A stretch of 64,000 nucleotides of DNA from the NCBI GenBank assembly GCA_037355855.1, contig CM074762.1:1984001-2048000 (forward strand), given 5' to 3'. Each line of letters opens with the position of its first letter. The stretch's first letter is position 1. The DNA is from Pseudo-nitzschia pungens. Lineage: Eukaryota > Bacillariophyta > Bacillariophyceae > Bacillariales > Bacillariaceae. Of this stretch, positions 29,888 through 40,494 are shown piece after piece. The notes under the pieces were generated by a model, which saw only the letters and a program-made list of their open reading frames with translations, did no database searches and was not told the DNA's origin. Made by a program: the position numbers and the translations under genes.

Positions 29888-32800
29888 ATGCCCGCCATTT
29901 ATTTGTTTGGGAAACGAACGCTGCTGGGCGGAGACGACCTCCACGTCCCGGCGTTGGCAACAGTCACCGTGCGATCGATCCAATTGTCGCTGTTGATTTT
30001 TCCACTGCTGGTGTTCCTGTGGAAAGAAGCCCGGGCCCTGGCTTTGGATCGGGGGAGCACCGACGGTAACGGTAACAGTCACGAGTGGCCGCTCTGGAAG
30101 TACCTGTTTGATTGGTGGGATCAACACGGGGATTCGTCGGTAGCTGCTGCCACTGCCACTGCCACTGCCACTGCCAGCGATTACTGGGAACAGCTGCAAC
30201 ATCTGGAACAGCTTTCGGAAGGCGCGCCATCGTGCACGGAATCCCTCTTTGCGAGGTACTATCCGCTGCTATCGGCCCTGCACCTGGTCGGCTCGGCCAT
30301 CTTTTGCTTCCATTCGTTGTCCCTAGAGTGCCGGATCTGGCACTGGTCCTGCCAGGGAACTCCGACGATGAGACAGCCCCGAACGATGAAGGTCCAGGCA
30401 TTGCTGGAAGAAAAACTGGCGATTTGCACGGTGCTCCTGGGACTTCTCGTGACGACGACGTATTTCTTTGCAGCCGCCTGTTTCGCTAGGCCCTACCACC
30501 TGTGTTATATCCACACGCTCGGGCACGGTTACGGTTACGGTTCCGGTTCCGGCGACAACGACAACAACGACAACAACGACATGAACAACATAGAAAGCGA
30601 TTACTTTTACAACACCTACGACGGCATGAGCCACGAGTACAACATTTATAACAACGACAACAATCGAAATTGGGTAGCATCTCCAACATGGTATGCCATG
30701 GGAGCCCTGTTGGCTGTTTCTCAGACTGCGGAGGTAGTGGTCGCGGCTCTCTTTTATGCACAACTGATGAACTCCACGAGTCCGATTTCAAGCCCCACCA
30801 TCAACGGGATCGAGCGCTCCTCCTCGAGATCCTCGTCGTCCGAATCCGCAGCTAGCAATTCCAATCACCACCACCACCATGTTGTGCACCACGAATTGAT
30901 CGAAGAACTGTGGGCCGATCGGTGCCAGTCCTTCTTTCGTTGCCTCTCTATATCGACGTGCTTTTTGTTCGGGGGGCACGACCTGATCAACAATGCCCAG
31001 CGGAACAATTCGTACCGACACGTGGCACAGGCACTCGCGGATTACCTCGAAACAAAGGGCACCCTCGACGTGGTTCCAACCGACTTGTTCACGGGCATGC
31101 TGGTCTTGCAGAGGATCCAGCGACAGAGACGGCTGCAAACCCGGCGGAGAGTGCACGACGAATCGTCGTCGTTGCAACAAGTGCGTGTTAGGACTGTGGC
31201 GACCAACACCACCGTTCCGAACGGCAACGGAGTAGCCGCTCGAATCGAAGGTCCCCCTGCCTTTGCGGCGGAAACGTCGGAGGCGGATCACCATCCTCCG
31301 GGAACGCCACTACCGAACGACAAGTTCCATCTCGTCGCTTCCCCCGATATCACCAACGAGACGGGTTTGCGGTCGAGAGTCTCGAGCACCAATGACGTGC
31401 GAGGACGAACGAAACTAGCTACGAGTCGGTCTCCCAGTCCCTCTTCTACTATCCTGAGGCATCCGGCATCGAACTCGACGTTCGCAACGCCGATCAAAAC
31501 GAACAATAACAATAACACGATATCTTCGTCGAAATTGCTGCCGACTGCTCCCCAGTCCGCACCTCACAAATTGTCGCCAGCCTTGTCCGCACCGGCGTCA
31601 ACACCCTCCGCATCCATATCGGCTCCCTCTTCCTCCTCGTCGTCCGCGACCCAATCGTCAACGCGATCACACCTGCTGCACCAAGACCTTTCAAATCATT
31701 CCAAGCGAAACATCTATCGGAGACGGCACCCGTACAGTCCACCCCGACATTCCAACAACAGCGAGGTGGTGCTGGATCCGAATGCCAACACAAGGGACGG
31801 TGCCTCGTTTTATCGCGCAACATCGAGACACATCCTGAATCCATGCGATCCCGTCGACGTGGCAACGCTCGAGGAAGGAGCACGCATGTGCGATTACGCC
31901 CTCTCGATATACACATGGATGCTGTACGTTTTCGTGAACCCCATTACGGGATTCCCACGCCTTCTTTGCCAATGCGGGAGCGCCACTTTGGCACGAACGG
32001 CGATGGCTCGTGGTCCATCTTGCTGCTGCGGGGTGTGCGCCATTCTCGCAAACCGCCAGCAAGCTGCGTCGTCCTCGGCGTCTCCCGACTCGGTTTCCGT
32101 GCCACTTCGTGGACCGCGACGATCTGGACCTGCCAATGGGTCCTACGATACGAACCAGCAGCGACAGCCTCTGTTTCAATCGGCGTCGGCGACGGCGTCG
32201 ACAGCAGCGACCTCCACAGCTGATTCGAATCCATTGCAACCGACAGGCTGGTCTCCAACGAGTCTAGTCGAGGGCAACGGCAACGACAACGGGGACGGGG
32301 GTGACGAATACGAGCACGATGTTCGAGCATGCAGCGATCCGTGCATGTTGGGAGACAATCTCTGCGAATGGCACAAGCGCGCCTTGCTTCTGGTGGCGGG
32401 AATCCCCGAGGCAGATTTGGTCTATGCACAATTCAACAACCGACTCTCGTCGGTGCCGTATTGCATTTTGTTAGACCACGAGCGATCACTCGTCGTTTTG
32501 TCGATTCGGGGGAGTTTGAGTTTGGAAGACGTCGTGACCGATACATTGGTTTTGCCAGAGTCCCTGGAAGAACTTGGAGAACGTTACGGGTTTGATGGAC
32601 GAGGGCAGTATTGCCATGCCGGTGTGTTGGCATGTTTCGAAAATGTCCTGCGGGATTTGCAGAGGTATGGATGGCTCGAACGGCTGTTGGAACGGGAATA
32701 TCCAGATTATCATCTGCGCATTGTAGGTCATTCACTGGGAGCTGGTGTTTGTACCCTCTTAGGATACGTTCTCCGACCCAAGTACCCTTCTCTCAAGGTA

Positions 32801-33520
32801 TTCGGTTTTTCTCCTCCCGGTTGCACGATGACGTGGGATCTGGCCACGAGCTGTACCGATTGGTCAACCTCTTTTGTTCTAGACAGTGATATTGTTCCTC
32901 GCCTCTCCGTCTTGGCATTGGAAGATCTCCGCGACGAAGTCCTCGAAATGGTTGGTCGAATCAAGGTTCCCAAGTACAAAGTATTTGAACATTTTTTGAA
33001 GGGCCGAGACGGGCGCAAAGGCTGCTTGCATGGTACCAACGAAGGAAACGAAGATCAAGAAAGTTCGCATTACGACGATGACTTGGAAGAATTGACCCAG
33101 ATTATCGACGAAACATTGTACGATGTACCTCCTGATACCATTTATCAGCGGCAATTGCGAGACTTTCTCCGCGTTCAAGCCGAACGAAAAGCGGTTCGAG
33201 GTGACACCAATAGCAGAAGCTTGCGGATGTATCCTCCGGGGAAAATGATCCATCTCTTGAAGACGGGAGAAGAGGGTGGATGTGCACATATGGTAAATAA
33301 GTGTTTGAGCTGTTGCACGTCAAATTCAGGGTTTGTGTACACACCGGTGTACATTTCTAACGACGACTTAGACGAAATTGTTGTCACGGCAACGATGGGA
33401 ACGGACCACTTTATTGACCGCATGTGTGACGAGTTGCACAAGATATCAAACGAGTACTCTGAAGAAGGTGAAGGAGTGATCACTACCAACCTTACTGACC
33501 GCCATAATGGGTTGGTATAG
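29888..33520 (+). CDS. diacylglycerol lipase-like (lipase class 3) membrane protein
   Basis: 1210 residues; the ATG at 29888 has ACCATGC context. Four hydrophobic spans come first (about 23-50, 130-152, 174-206, 262-294), as in sn1-specific DAG lipases. A long Ser/Asn/Pro-rich region (about 300-620) with a His run follows, then a Cys-rich piece (LLCQCGSA, SCCCGVCAI). The alpha/beta-hydrolase starts near 840. GHSLGAG holds nucleophile Ser949, Asp1001 lies in DSDIVPRLS, and His1174 in GTDHFIDRM is the best third residue. The Ser-Asp spacing of 52 equals, as far as I recall, that of human DAGL-alpha (Ser472, Asp524). The enzyme should release fatty acid from the sn-1 position of diacylglycerol at a membrane. 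The 5' region is a pentamer-repeat tract. Confidence 0.9.
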   Translation: MPAIYLFGKRTLLGGDDLHVPALATVTVRSIQLSLLIFPLLVFLWKEARALALDRGSTDGNGNSHEWPLWKYLFDWWDQHGDSSVAAATATATATASDYWEQLQHLEQLSEGAPSCTESLFARYYPLLSALHLVGSAIFCFHSLSLECRIWHWSCQGTPTMRQPRTMKVQALLEEKLAICTVLLGLLVTTTYFFAAACFARPYHLCYIHTLGHGYGYGSGSGDNDNNDNNDMNNIESDYFYNTYDGMSHEYNIYNNDNNRNWVASPTWYAMGALLAVSQTAEVVVAALFYAQLMNSTSPISSPTINGIERSSSRSSSSESAASNSNHHHHHVVHHELIEELWADRCQSFFRCLSISTCFLFGGHDLINNAQRNNSYRHVAQALADYLETKGTLDVVPTDLFTGMLVLQRIQRQRRLQTRRRVHDESSSLQQVRVRTVATNTTVPNGNGVAARIEGPPAFAAETSEADHHPPGTPLPNDKFHLVASPDITNETGLRSRVSSTNDVRGRTKLATSRSPSPSSTILRHPASNSTFATPIKTNNNNNTISSSKLLPTAPQSAPHKLSPALSAPASTPSASISAPSSSSSSATQSSTRSHLLHQDLSNHSKRNIYRRRHPYSPPRHSNNSEVVLDPNANTRDGASFYRATSRHILNPCDPVDVATLEEGARMCDYALSIYTWMLYVFVNPITGFPRLLCQCGSATLARTAMARGPSCCCGVCAILANRQQAASSSASPDSVSVPLRGPRRSGPANGSYDTNQQRQPLFQSASATASTAATSTADSNPLQPTGWSPTSLVEGNGNDNGDGGDEYEHDVRACSDPCMLGDNLCEWHKRALLLVAGIPEADLVYAQFNNRLSSVPYCILLDHERSLVVLSIRGSLSLEDVVTDTLVLPESLEELGERYGFDGRGQYCHAGVLACFENVLRDLQRYGWLERLLEREYPDYHLRIVGHSLGAGVCTLLGYVLRPKYPSLKVFGFSPPGCTMTWDLATSCTDWSTSFVLDSDIVPRLSVLALEDLRDEVLEMVGRIKVPKYKVFEHFLKGRDGRKGCLHGTNEGNEDQESSHYDDDLEELTQIIDETLYDVPPDTIYQRQLRDFLRVQAERKAVRGDTNSRSLRMYPPGKMIHLLKTGEEGGCAHMVNKCLSCCTSNSGFVYTPVYISNDDLDEIVVTATMGTDHFIDRMCDELHKISNEYSEEGEGVITTNLTDRHNGLV

Positions 33521-35227
33521 AACGCGTAGGTTAGCAATAGAGTGGTGCGATTGTAACTTAACTACGACTTGGTTTCTTCCGAATATCACACAAACAGTCA
33601 CACACAAATGTAGTGCATGCTAGTATTAGGGGCGGTGAGGAAATTCATTGCAAAATGAACTTGCGCATGCGTAAGCATCATCTCGTAGTCGTCAGAAACG
33701 GATTATGCGGTCAATGATGACCTTATTCGTCAGACTTTCGCCGTCGAGACTACCGCACAGTGAATTGACTTCATCTTAACGATGTAGCTGGAGCTACTTT
33801 CGGATCCAATATTTTCCCACCTCATAGTTTTTGCAACATCACTGCTTTCTTACTACATTTTCATGGTTGAATCATCGTTCGCATCGTTAATGGATTGACT
33901 TTTCTTTTTGCCTGATACAGTTCCTTCCGATCACAATTTAAACTCGCCTCGGCGGAGTTTTGGAAGGCGGAAGATCCCTAAATGATGACTCTATTCTCTT
34001 GGGAATTCTACCATAACCTCTTTGGTATTCAGTGCCTACCCGTCCGCTGTTGATTCAGCAACGAATTCATTCTGCAAGATTTGACCTTGAGTGTCAACGA
34101 ATAAAGATAGAACGACAATCAATTCGCGCATGCTTCGCAAAACAATCTTCTAGGAGTGTTGGGAATCCTCGAACGGATCACGCCGAAGGAAGGCGACGAT
34201 AATGTGGCGTTGGCATCAATACCGCCATATTTGATTCGTAACGGATTTCGCGTTCCGTAACCGACCTTTCATTCATTCTTCCATTCGCATAATCAGCACC
34301 ATCTTGCACATTGCCCACAGCGACGTTCCCAGGTGCACGAGGTTTGAAGTGTTGGGTTACAATGGAAGGGGTGGAGCTGGTGGAGCTGGTGGGGCTGGTG
34401 CAACATATTTTGGGATGAAGAAAGGTTACTTACTTAAAGTATTGACCGCTTGACAATAAGCGCGTACAACAGCTTTAGCTCACAATGCATTTTCCACAAA
34501 CTTCGCTTTCAATATGGTTCGTGGTTGCGGATCTATTTTCAATAAGTGAGTGCGAAAGAAAAAGGTGAAGGCAATTATCTTCTTTTGGACCAAGTAGGCG
34601 AAGAGATTTGGTGAAGGCAATAATTTTTTAACAAGTATTGTAGCTTCAAGAAAGAATTTCACCAGGTGCAAATAAAATCAGCCACGCATGAGTGAGTCGA
34701 AGATTAAGTAAAATAAGTAGAATGTGGTTCTTCAAACGTGTGTGGAATACCAATGGTAGCATAGGTGTGTTCAATTTTGATCACAAGAACATGCGCCACA
34801 CGTTTTTAGTTCGATCGAAATTGTTTGAGGGTTGTTTTGCTTCCGCCGTTTTGTTTTTGTCATATCGTACTGGCGGTATTTTTAAGTTTAGTTCCTACTG
34901 CATTTGTAGTCGCTTCTAGATGATTACGTGTACTAAACCGTCAACCCCTAGAGAGACCCGAGGTTCCTTCAGCGCTTTTCCCAATAGTTTTGTCCGCATC
35001 AACCGGTCGATCAATCGTATTCGTTTGAACGACCGGCATCAATGATCTGCCTTTGGTATACAACCCGATTGAGGCAATAGGCTCTAATCGTAAAATAGTA
35101 TGAAAACAAGCTTACAAAATTCGTTTTTTCAATGTAGGATATTTATGGTACAGATTGTTTTTGTGATTCGATGTAGCAAAATGGCATATGAAGATCCAAA
35201 TTGGCTTGTACAGTCTTTTCAAACTAT
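33521..35227. other. convergent intergenic region
   Basis: 1.7 kb, no gene supported. A GGAGCTGGT repeat lies at about 34373-34398. Short AT-rich frames at 34.5-34.9 kb on both strands show no domain. Confidence 0.5.
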
Positions 35228-36082
35228 CTACGCTGCTGGTGCAGGCTCATCTGTCGAGACTAGAGGCATGATCAAGTCGAAAAACCCATCCATCGAGTTA
35301 CCCACTGTGTCAGCCATTCCAGAGTCAATAACGTACATCAGAGTGGACAAGAGGTATTCCAAGCACATTTCGGCCTTTTCCTGATCACCAAGTGCATTGT
35401 GAATTTGTCCTAGATTGCTCACCAAAGCCATTGAATGGATGGCAGGCACACTCAAGCTGATCCTTTGTTTCATTAGAATTAGATGTGAATGTTCGTACAG
35501 GGAGAGGGCTTTCCGCAAGTAAATCCTTCCTAAGCGATGTCTTGGTGATATGAATTCCATAGATTTCAAATGGTGCGCTAGTGCGAGGTTGTAGATCGCG
35601 ACGTACGAAAGCTCTTCACAAAGCTGCTTGTCCAGAGTCACTCGAAAGTATTTGCCTTGTACTATTATGGGGTCACGGAAGATCGACATCTGACGATCGT
35701 GTTGTGCATCACTCTGTCTGCTAAGAATATCGGCTGTAATTGGACATGCAAAAGATTCGGATTCATTGACGTACTTGCTCTGGGATCCTTTGCCTGCACA
35801 ATAAGTTTTCAGGAACGAGGAGGATGTCGTTGATGATAAAAATCCGTATTCCAAGCAACAAGGTGATGACGACGATGTCGAATAGTATTCGTGAAGAGGA
35901 CAATCATGGTCTTTGGAACTTGTCGTTCGGCTCGGGAAGGAGATGTCGGGATCTGCGGACATAATACTTCTCAAATTTTTCAGTGAGTTTGCGAGCGAAA
36001 CTATAGATTCATCAAGCTCCCCATTGGCAATTTTCCTCGAGGCTTCGTTGATCTCCTTCACTGCATGCGATAGTATGTTCAT
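35228..36082 (-). CDS. TPR-like helical protein of a diatom-type family
   Basis: 284 residues. After a Ser-rich N-terminal 110 residues comes FRDPIIVQGKYFRVTL, then helices reading LSYVAIYNLALAHHL, YLRKALSLYEHSHLIL and MALVSNLGQIHNALGDQEKAEMCLEYLLSTLM. The YNLALAH and LGQIHNALGDQEKA blocks have TPR spacing. I recall many similar short proteins in diatom genomes, of no known function. No targeting sequence is seen, so cytosolic location is the default. A T-tract of 24 lies about 240 bases upstream of the start. Confidence 0.75.
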   Translation of the reverse strand: MNILSHAVKEINEASRKIANGELDESIVSLANSLKNLRSIMSADPDISFPSRTTSSKDHDCPLHEYYSTSSSSPCCLEYGFLSSTTSSSFLKTYCAGKGSQSKYVNESESFACPITADILSRQSDAQHDRQMSIFRDPIIVQGKYFRVTLDKQLCEELSYVAIYNLALAHHLKSMEFISPRHRLGRIYLRKALSLYEHSHLILMKQRISLSVPAIHSMALVSNLGQIHNALGDQEKAEMCLEYLLSTLMYVIDSGMADTVGNSMDGFFDLIMPLVSTDEPAPAA

Positions 36083-39000
36083 GGTATCCTTTCAATCCAT
36101 ATAAATTGAGCTTTATGAGGGAGCCTGGGTTAAGAAGCACTGAAGCTGCGATTTTGCAGAATTGATTTGAAACGCAAAAGACTATTAGTTTTGGATGACA
36201 CGTAAGGAATCGTTACACCCCTTCGTACGGTAATCTTATGGCATGAATATGATTACTGCTCGAGCTGGGACTTTCCTTTCGTGAGCGTAGTTTGCCAACT
36301 ACACGTAAATAAAAAGAAGACTTTTTTTTTTTTTTTTTTTTTTTTCGGAACTTTTCAATAGAATTACTAGTACGAGTAAGGCTTATCGTAGAGAACGGTC
36401 CGATCAAGTAACAATTTCAGAATGATGTCGAAATTAAGCATTAAAAAAGAATACAGTACATAAACCCTCCGAAGATAAAGAATGTCAGTCATAATCTTTG
36501 ATTCTGTTGTTTTTTTCATTATTGATGAGGATTTCTTAAATCACGAACATTGGAATTAATTTATGAGAATACTATATGAATTTTATATCGTCCATCAAAG
36601 ACACTATAGGAAACTATATGAAAAATAAGCCTAAGAAAAACCATTAATAAGCCTAGAGACTAAACAAATGAATTGTAGTATTTACTCTACTCAATTCGAT
36701 TCAATATTCCGTTAGACAGCACATCCGCTAATATTAATAATGTTTTATATTGGATTGTCCACGATTAGTATTAAGGTCACGACCAGGGTAGTATTTACTG
36801 GATGATATGTAACGGGTCTCTCTGATTCTGTTCAAAACTGTAAACCCGTCGGACAAATAATTTTTCGAAGATCACATACCTTTTTCGTAAAACCCTGCAG
36901 AATTAGAACATCATTCTCAAACGAATAACAATCAGTGCTTGCGTGTTCCGAACTGTTCCCGGTCGCGCACAGGTAACCTTACTGAACGTCATCTGTCTTT
37001 GACTCTTACAGGTACATGTACCTGTACGTAACCTTAGTCGTCGTATTCTCCAATCAAACATGAAGAAACCAAAATTTAATTACAGTTCTTTTACTCCATG
37101 ACTACGAACAGGTACTACTACCGGTAGACTGTTTAATTAATCAACTTTTACGATTTCCTCATAGTACGTACTTTTGATAACTTCAAGTAAGGTTGACCTT
37201 ACTGTAACCTTACTACTTCGTACACTGTTTTACTGATCAAATTCTCATAGAACATCTGAATAGACGTACCTCTACGGGGCGGTAAGGTTAACCTTACGGT
37301 ATGCATGTCAAATACTTCGTATGGCCACATAGGGGATAAAATTCATGTGTTCACTTGAGTATACTTCATTGAGTATTTGCAACAACAAGAAAACCTCTGA
37401 AGTATATAAAACTACATACCTATGGAAAGAGGAGAGTGAGAGCTTTCTAATGAGCCATTACTTGTTGCTATTGGATCAATACTTTAGAAGTTAGGATTTT
37501 TCGAAAAAGCGATGGGATGTATTCCACAATCTGGGCACCGTTGCCACTAGATGATACTTGTACTCTAATTGTAAATCACACTGCCCACCAATGTACCAAG
37601 GATGAGAACACAAATAAGCCTTACTTGTCGCCACCCTTCTTTCAATTTTTAATTAAGAGGCTATGCAAGTTATGCTCTCTACTACCATGTTTGTAAAAAA
37701 AACTGAACATGCTCTCTACCATGTTTGTCAAAAAAACTGACAAATGCTCTGAGGACTACAACAACAAGAACAAGCAAAAGCAACTGAACAGGGGGAAAGT
37801 GGTTCAACCCAAGCAAAAAGTACAAAATTTGCAAATGTTAATAGGAATCATTAAAGAAGCCACTATTGTAGAAAAAACACTACTACTAGTATGAGGAACA
37901 AAAACAAACAAACAAGCAAAAATCATTCTTAGCAACAACTAAATGAGCAACAAGACCAATGCCACTGCCAAATTTCATCAATACCAAGAGAACACATAAA
38001 ACTGGTTGATGAATAGGCTGTAAAATTTGTCTCTAGAAGTACTACTAAATGCAAAATGCAAAATGTTTTGGAGAATCTTTAGGTTCAATGTTAAGCTTCA
38101 TAACTTTAGCATCTAGGTTAAGGTCATTATGAACAATGCAATGGGATGCAAATGTTGTCTGCATTGGGTTCAACTTAGCAGCTTGATAATGAAGATGGAG
38201 AACAACTAAGAACAACTAAGAATGAAGTTTTTACACTTGCGTGTAGGTGCAGCTCCCTTTTGGAAAAATAATGAATTAATACCAGTATCAGTACTCGTAC
38301 TGTACCGTACCGTACGGTTCGAATACGGTAACTTACTCAAAACAATACTTTTCGAACTCCCATGTTCAATGTCCATAAACTTTACCGAAAGTTTTTTGCG
38401 GTAAACCTTACGTGCCAGTAAGATTAACCTTACTCTAACAAGTAGCTGACTGATCTAAATCTTACTGGAATTTGCTACGTCGAACGTGGTACATACTTTC
38501 AGGCTGCTTCTACTTTCAACTTTTAGGGTGTCCGTACATGTAAGGTTACGTACTAGTATCTTACTCCTACGAGTAAGGTTACCGGTTCAGGTACTTCACA
38601 TACTGGTAATTGGTAAGTTACCGTACGGTAAGGTTTACCCGTACCGTACCGGTAAGGTTGTCCTTCCATCTCAACAATCAATCTCAAAAAATGCAATCGA
38701 CAACAGTTTGTACGAGTAACTTTACCTTACCGGTAATAAACCTTACCTGGTATTGGTAATTTGTAGTCAATTACCCTCTGTGCGACTCCATTGGCGTCCG
38801 GTCGCGTGGCTGTTCAGCGTGCGTATTTGTACGTGGTCCGATGCCGCTATTGAATTATTGACGTTGTCAATTAACTTTCATAAAATAGTATCTTTTGTGT
38901 CTTGTGATGGTAGCACGGGATGTCTCCCGCAAACGCCGACAACCTAGCGATAACAGCATCAACCTGGACATCAAGAACTTTTTTTTGTAAAAGAAGAACA

Positions 39001-39212
39001 ATTCACCTATCAAAGTTCAGGCAGCGAACAATACTGGTACCAAGCCATTCAGGAAAATCAGGTTGAAAATTTGTAAGCGCAAGAACAATTGCTTTCAAAA
39101 CAAAGAAGTGATTGGAATCAGTAGGTATTATTATCTGCGCTTTCAACACGGCTGTTGAGACGTACTACGTAGTTTGATTATACATAAAGCAGGTTGCTAT
39201 TGAAAAAGGAAA
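36083..39212. other. 3.1 kb gene desert with dense ACCGGTA/GTAAGGTT words
   Basis: No gene supported. Contains a 24-base T-tract at 36322-36345. GTAAGGTT/AACCTTAC words cluster at about 36974-37300 and 38400-38750, and a nested GTACCGTACCGGTAAGG group lies near 38640. A short direct repeat (CTCTCTAC..CATGTTTGT with an A-run) is at 37674-37705 and 37710-37740. Confidence 0.6.
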
Positions 39213-39971
39213 ATGACGAAAGAGTCTGAGGGGGAGTCGACAACAATCGCAGCAGATTCTGCCGAGGAAAAAAATGCAACGACTTCTGGAGCAAGAGGTG
39301 AAAGTGCTGCAACTGAACAGTCATCTACGTCCAACGGAGCTGAAGGCCCACCGACGAATTCGTCGATGGATGGGAAGAGAAAAATAAACGAAGGGCCAAC
39401 CGTTGAGACAAAGTCGGCCTTGAGCACAGCGGACAGTGTTACTGCGACTTCTACTGAAAACAAACCGAAGCGAGCTAAGATAGCTATGCCTCCTTCGGTT
39501 TCATCTTCCCTAACTAATGTTGAAAAATACACACTGGAGTCCCCGCCTCCACCCGACAATACGAACGATGCAGATGCCGCAAAGAAAATTACGAGCCCAA
39601 ATCTAATGCTATTTGGACTGCATCCATTGATCAAAGCGCCGCCGTTGGAGAAAATGCTTGAACATTATGGGACCGTCGTAGCCGTTACAGTGCGCTCGGC
39701 GTTTGCTTCCCGATACGGACACGTCACCTTTCAAACGGTCGAGGAGGCTCGAAAGTGCTATTCGGCCATACACGGAGCCAAATTGCTGCACAAGACCTTT
39801 ATGGTTCAACCCGGAGCACCTGTACCGTCGGCCGCGTCCTCCACAACAAATTCTGCAACCAAGGACGAGAAAAAGATATCTGATACCAAACCGACAGAAA
39901 CCAAAAAATCAACTGATTCTACAGGAGCCGGTGCTGCGACAACTGCTACTTTGGTAACGACTTCCAATTGA
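39213..39971 (+). CDS. RRM-type RNA-binding protein
   Basis: 252 residues. The N-terminal 125 residues are Ser/Thr/Glu-rich and probably disordered. One RRM-like fold spans about 130-208: RNP2-like LMLFGL, a helix PPLEKMLEHYGTVVAVTVR, and RNP1-like YGHVTFQTVEEARKCYSAIHG. The tail is Ser/Thr/Lys-rich. The aromatic residues of classical RNP1 are reduced (RYGHVTF keeps Y and F). Function in RNA handling is inferred; the target is unknown. Confidence 0.8.
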   Translation: MTKESEGESTTIAADSAEEKNATTSGARGESAATEQSSTSNGAEGPPTNSSMDGKRKINEGPTVETKSALSTADSVTATSTENKPKRAKIAMPPSVSSSLTNVEKYTLESPPPPDNTNDADAAKKITSPNLMLFGLHPLIKAPPLEKMLEHYGTVVAVTVRSAFASRYGHVTFQTVEEARKCYSAIHGAKLLHKTFMVQPGAPVPSAASSTTNSATKDEKKISDTKPTETKKSTDSTGAGAATTATLVTTSN

Positions 39972-40494
39972 CACTTTTTAAGGCAGATGCATGAATTATT
40001 TTACACACAGATGATATACATAAATCTACTTCTTCAGGGGGGAAACAACGGACTGCTGTCTATCTAAGTGAAAGTCACTAGTGATTTGACTGTGGGAATT
40101 GAAATCGACAATGAGATTCACATAGTAACCACAAAACAGGTAAAGAACTACATTTCGATACGCCATCGCCAGAATCGGGGTTCAACAAATGGAGCACGTA
40201 GTCAAGTTGCATGAAACAAATAATAAGTACCGATCGCAGCGAACTATACCACTGCTTCGTAATTTGCAATCCACTTTGAATACTGCCATTAGCCAGAACT
40301 GGCACGGCATCAATAATACGAAGTACATAGAAATCCAAATCATACAAACTAATGTCTACGATAGATGATTACAATGCATGCACACCAGAGTCAGACAAAA
40401 CGAGCTGTGACCAACGGCATATTGCGCGAGAGCATGCGGTGGTTTCAGAGAGTCTCCGATTCGTTGTTACTAAAAATTACACAGATACGATCGA
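39972..40494. other. convergent spacer
   Basis: 523 bases between RRM gene and pyruvate dehydrogenase gene 3' ends. Nothing recognised. Confidence 0.5.
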
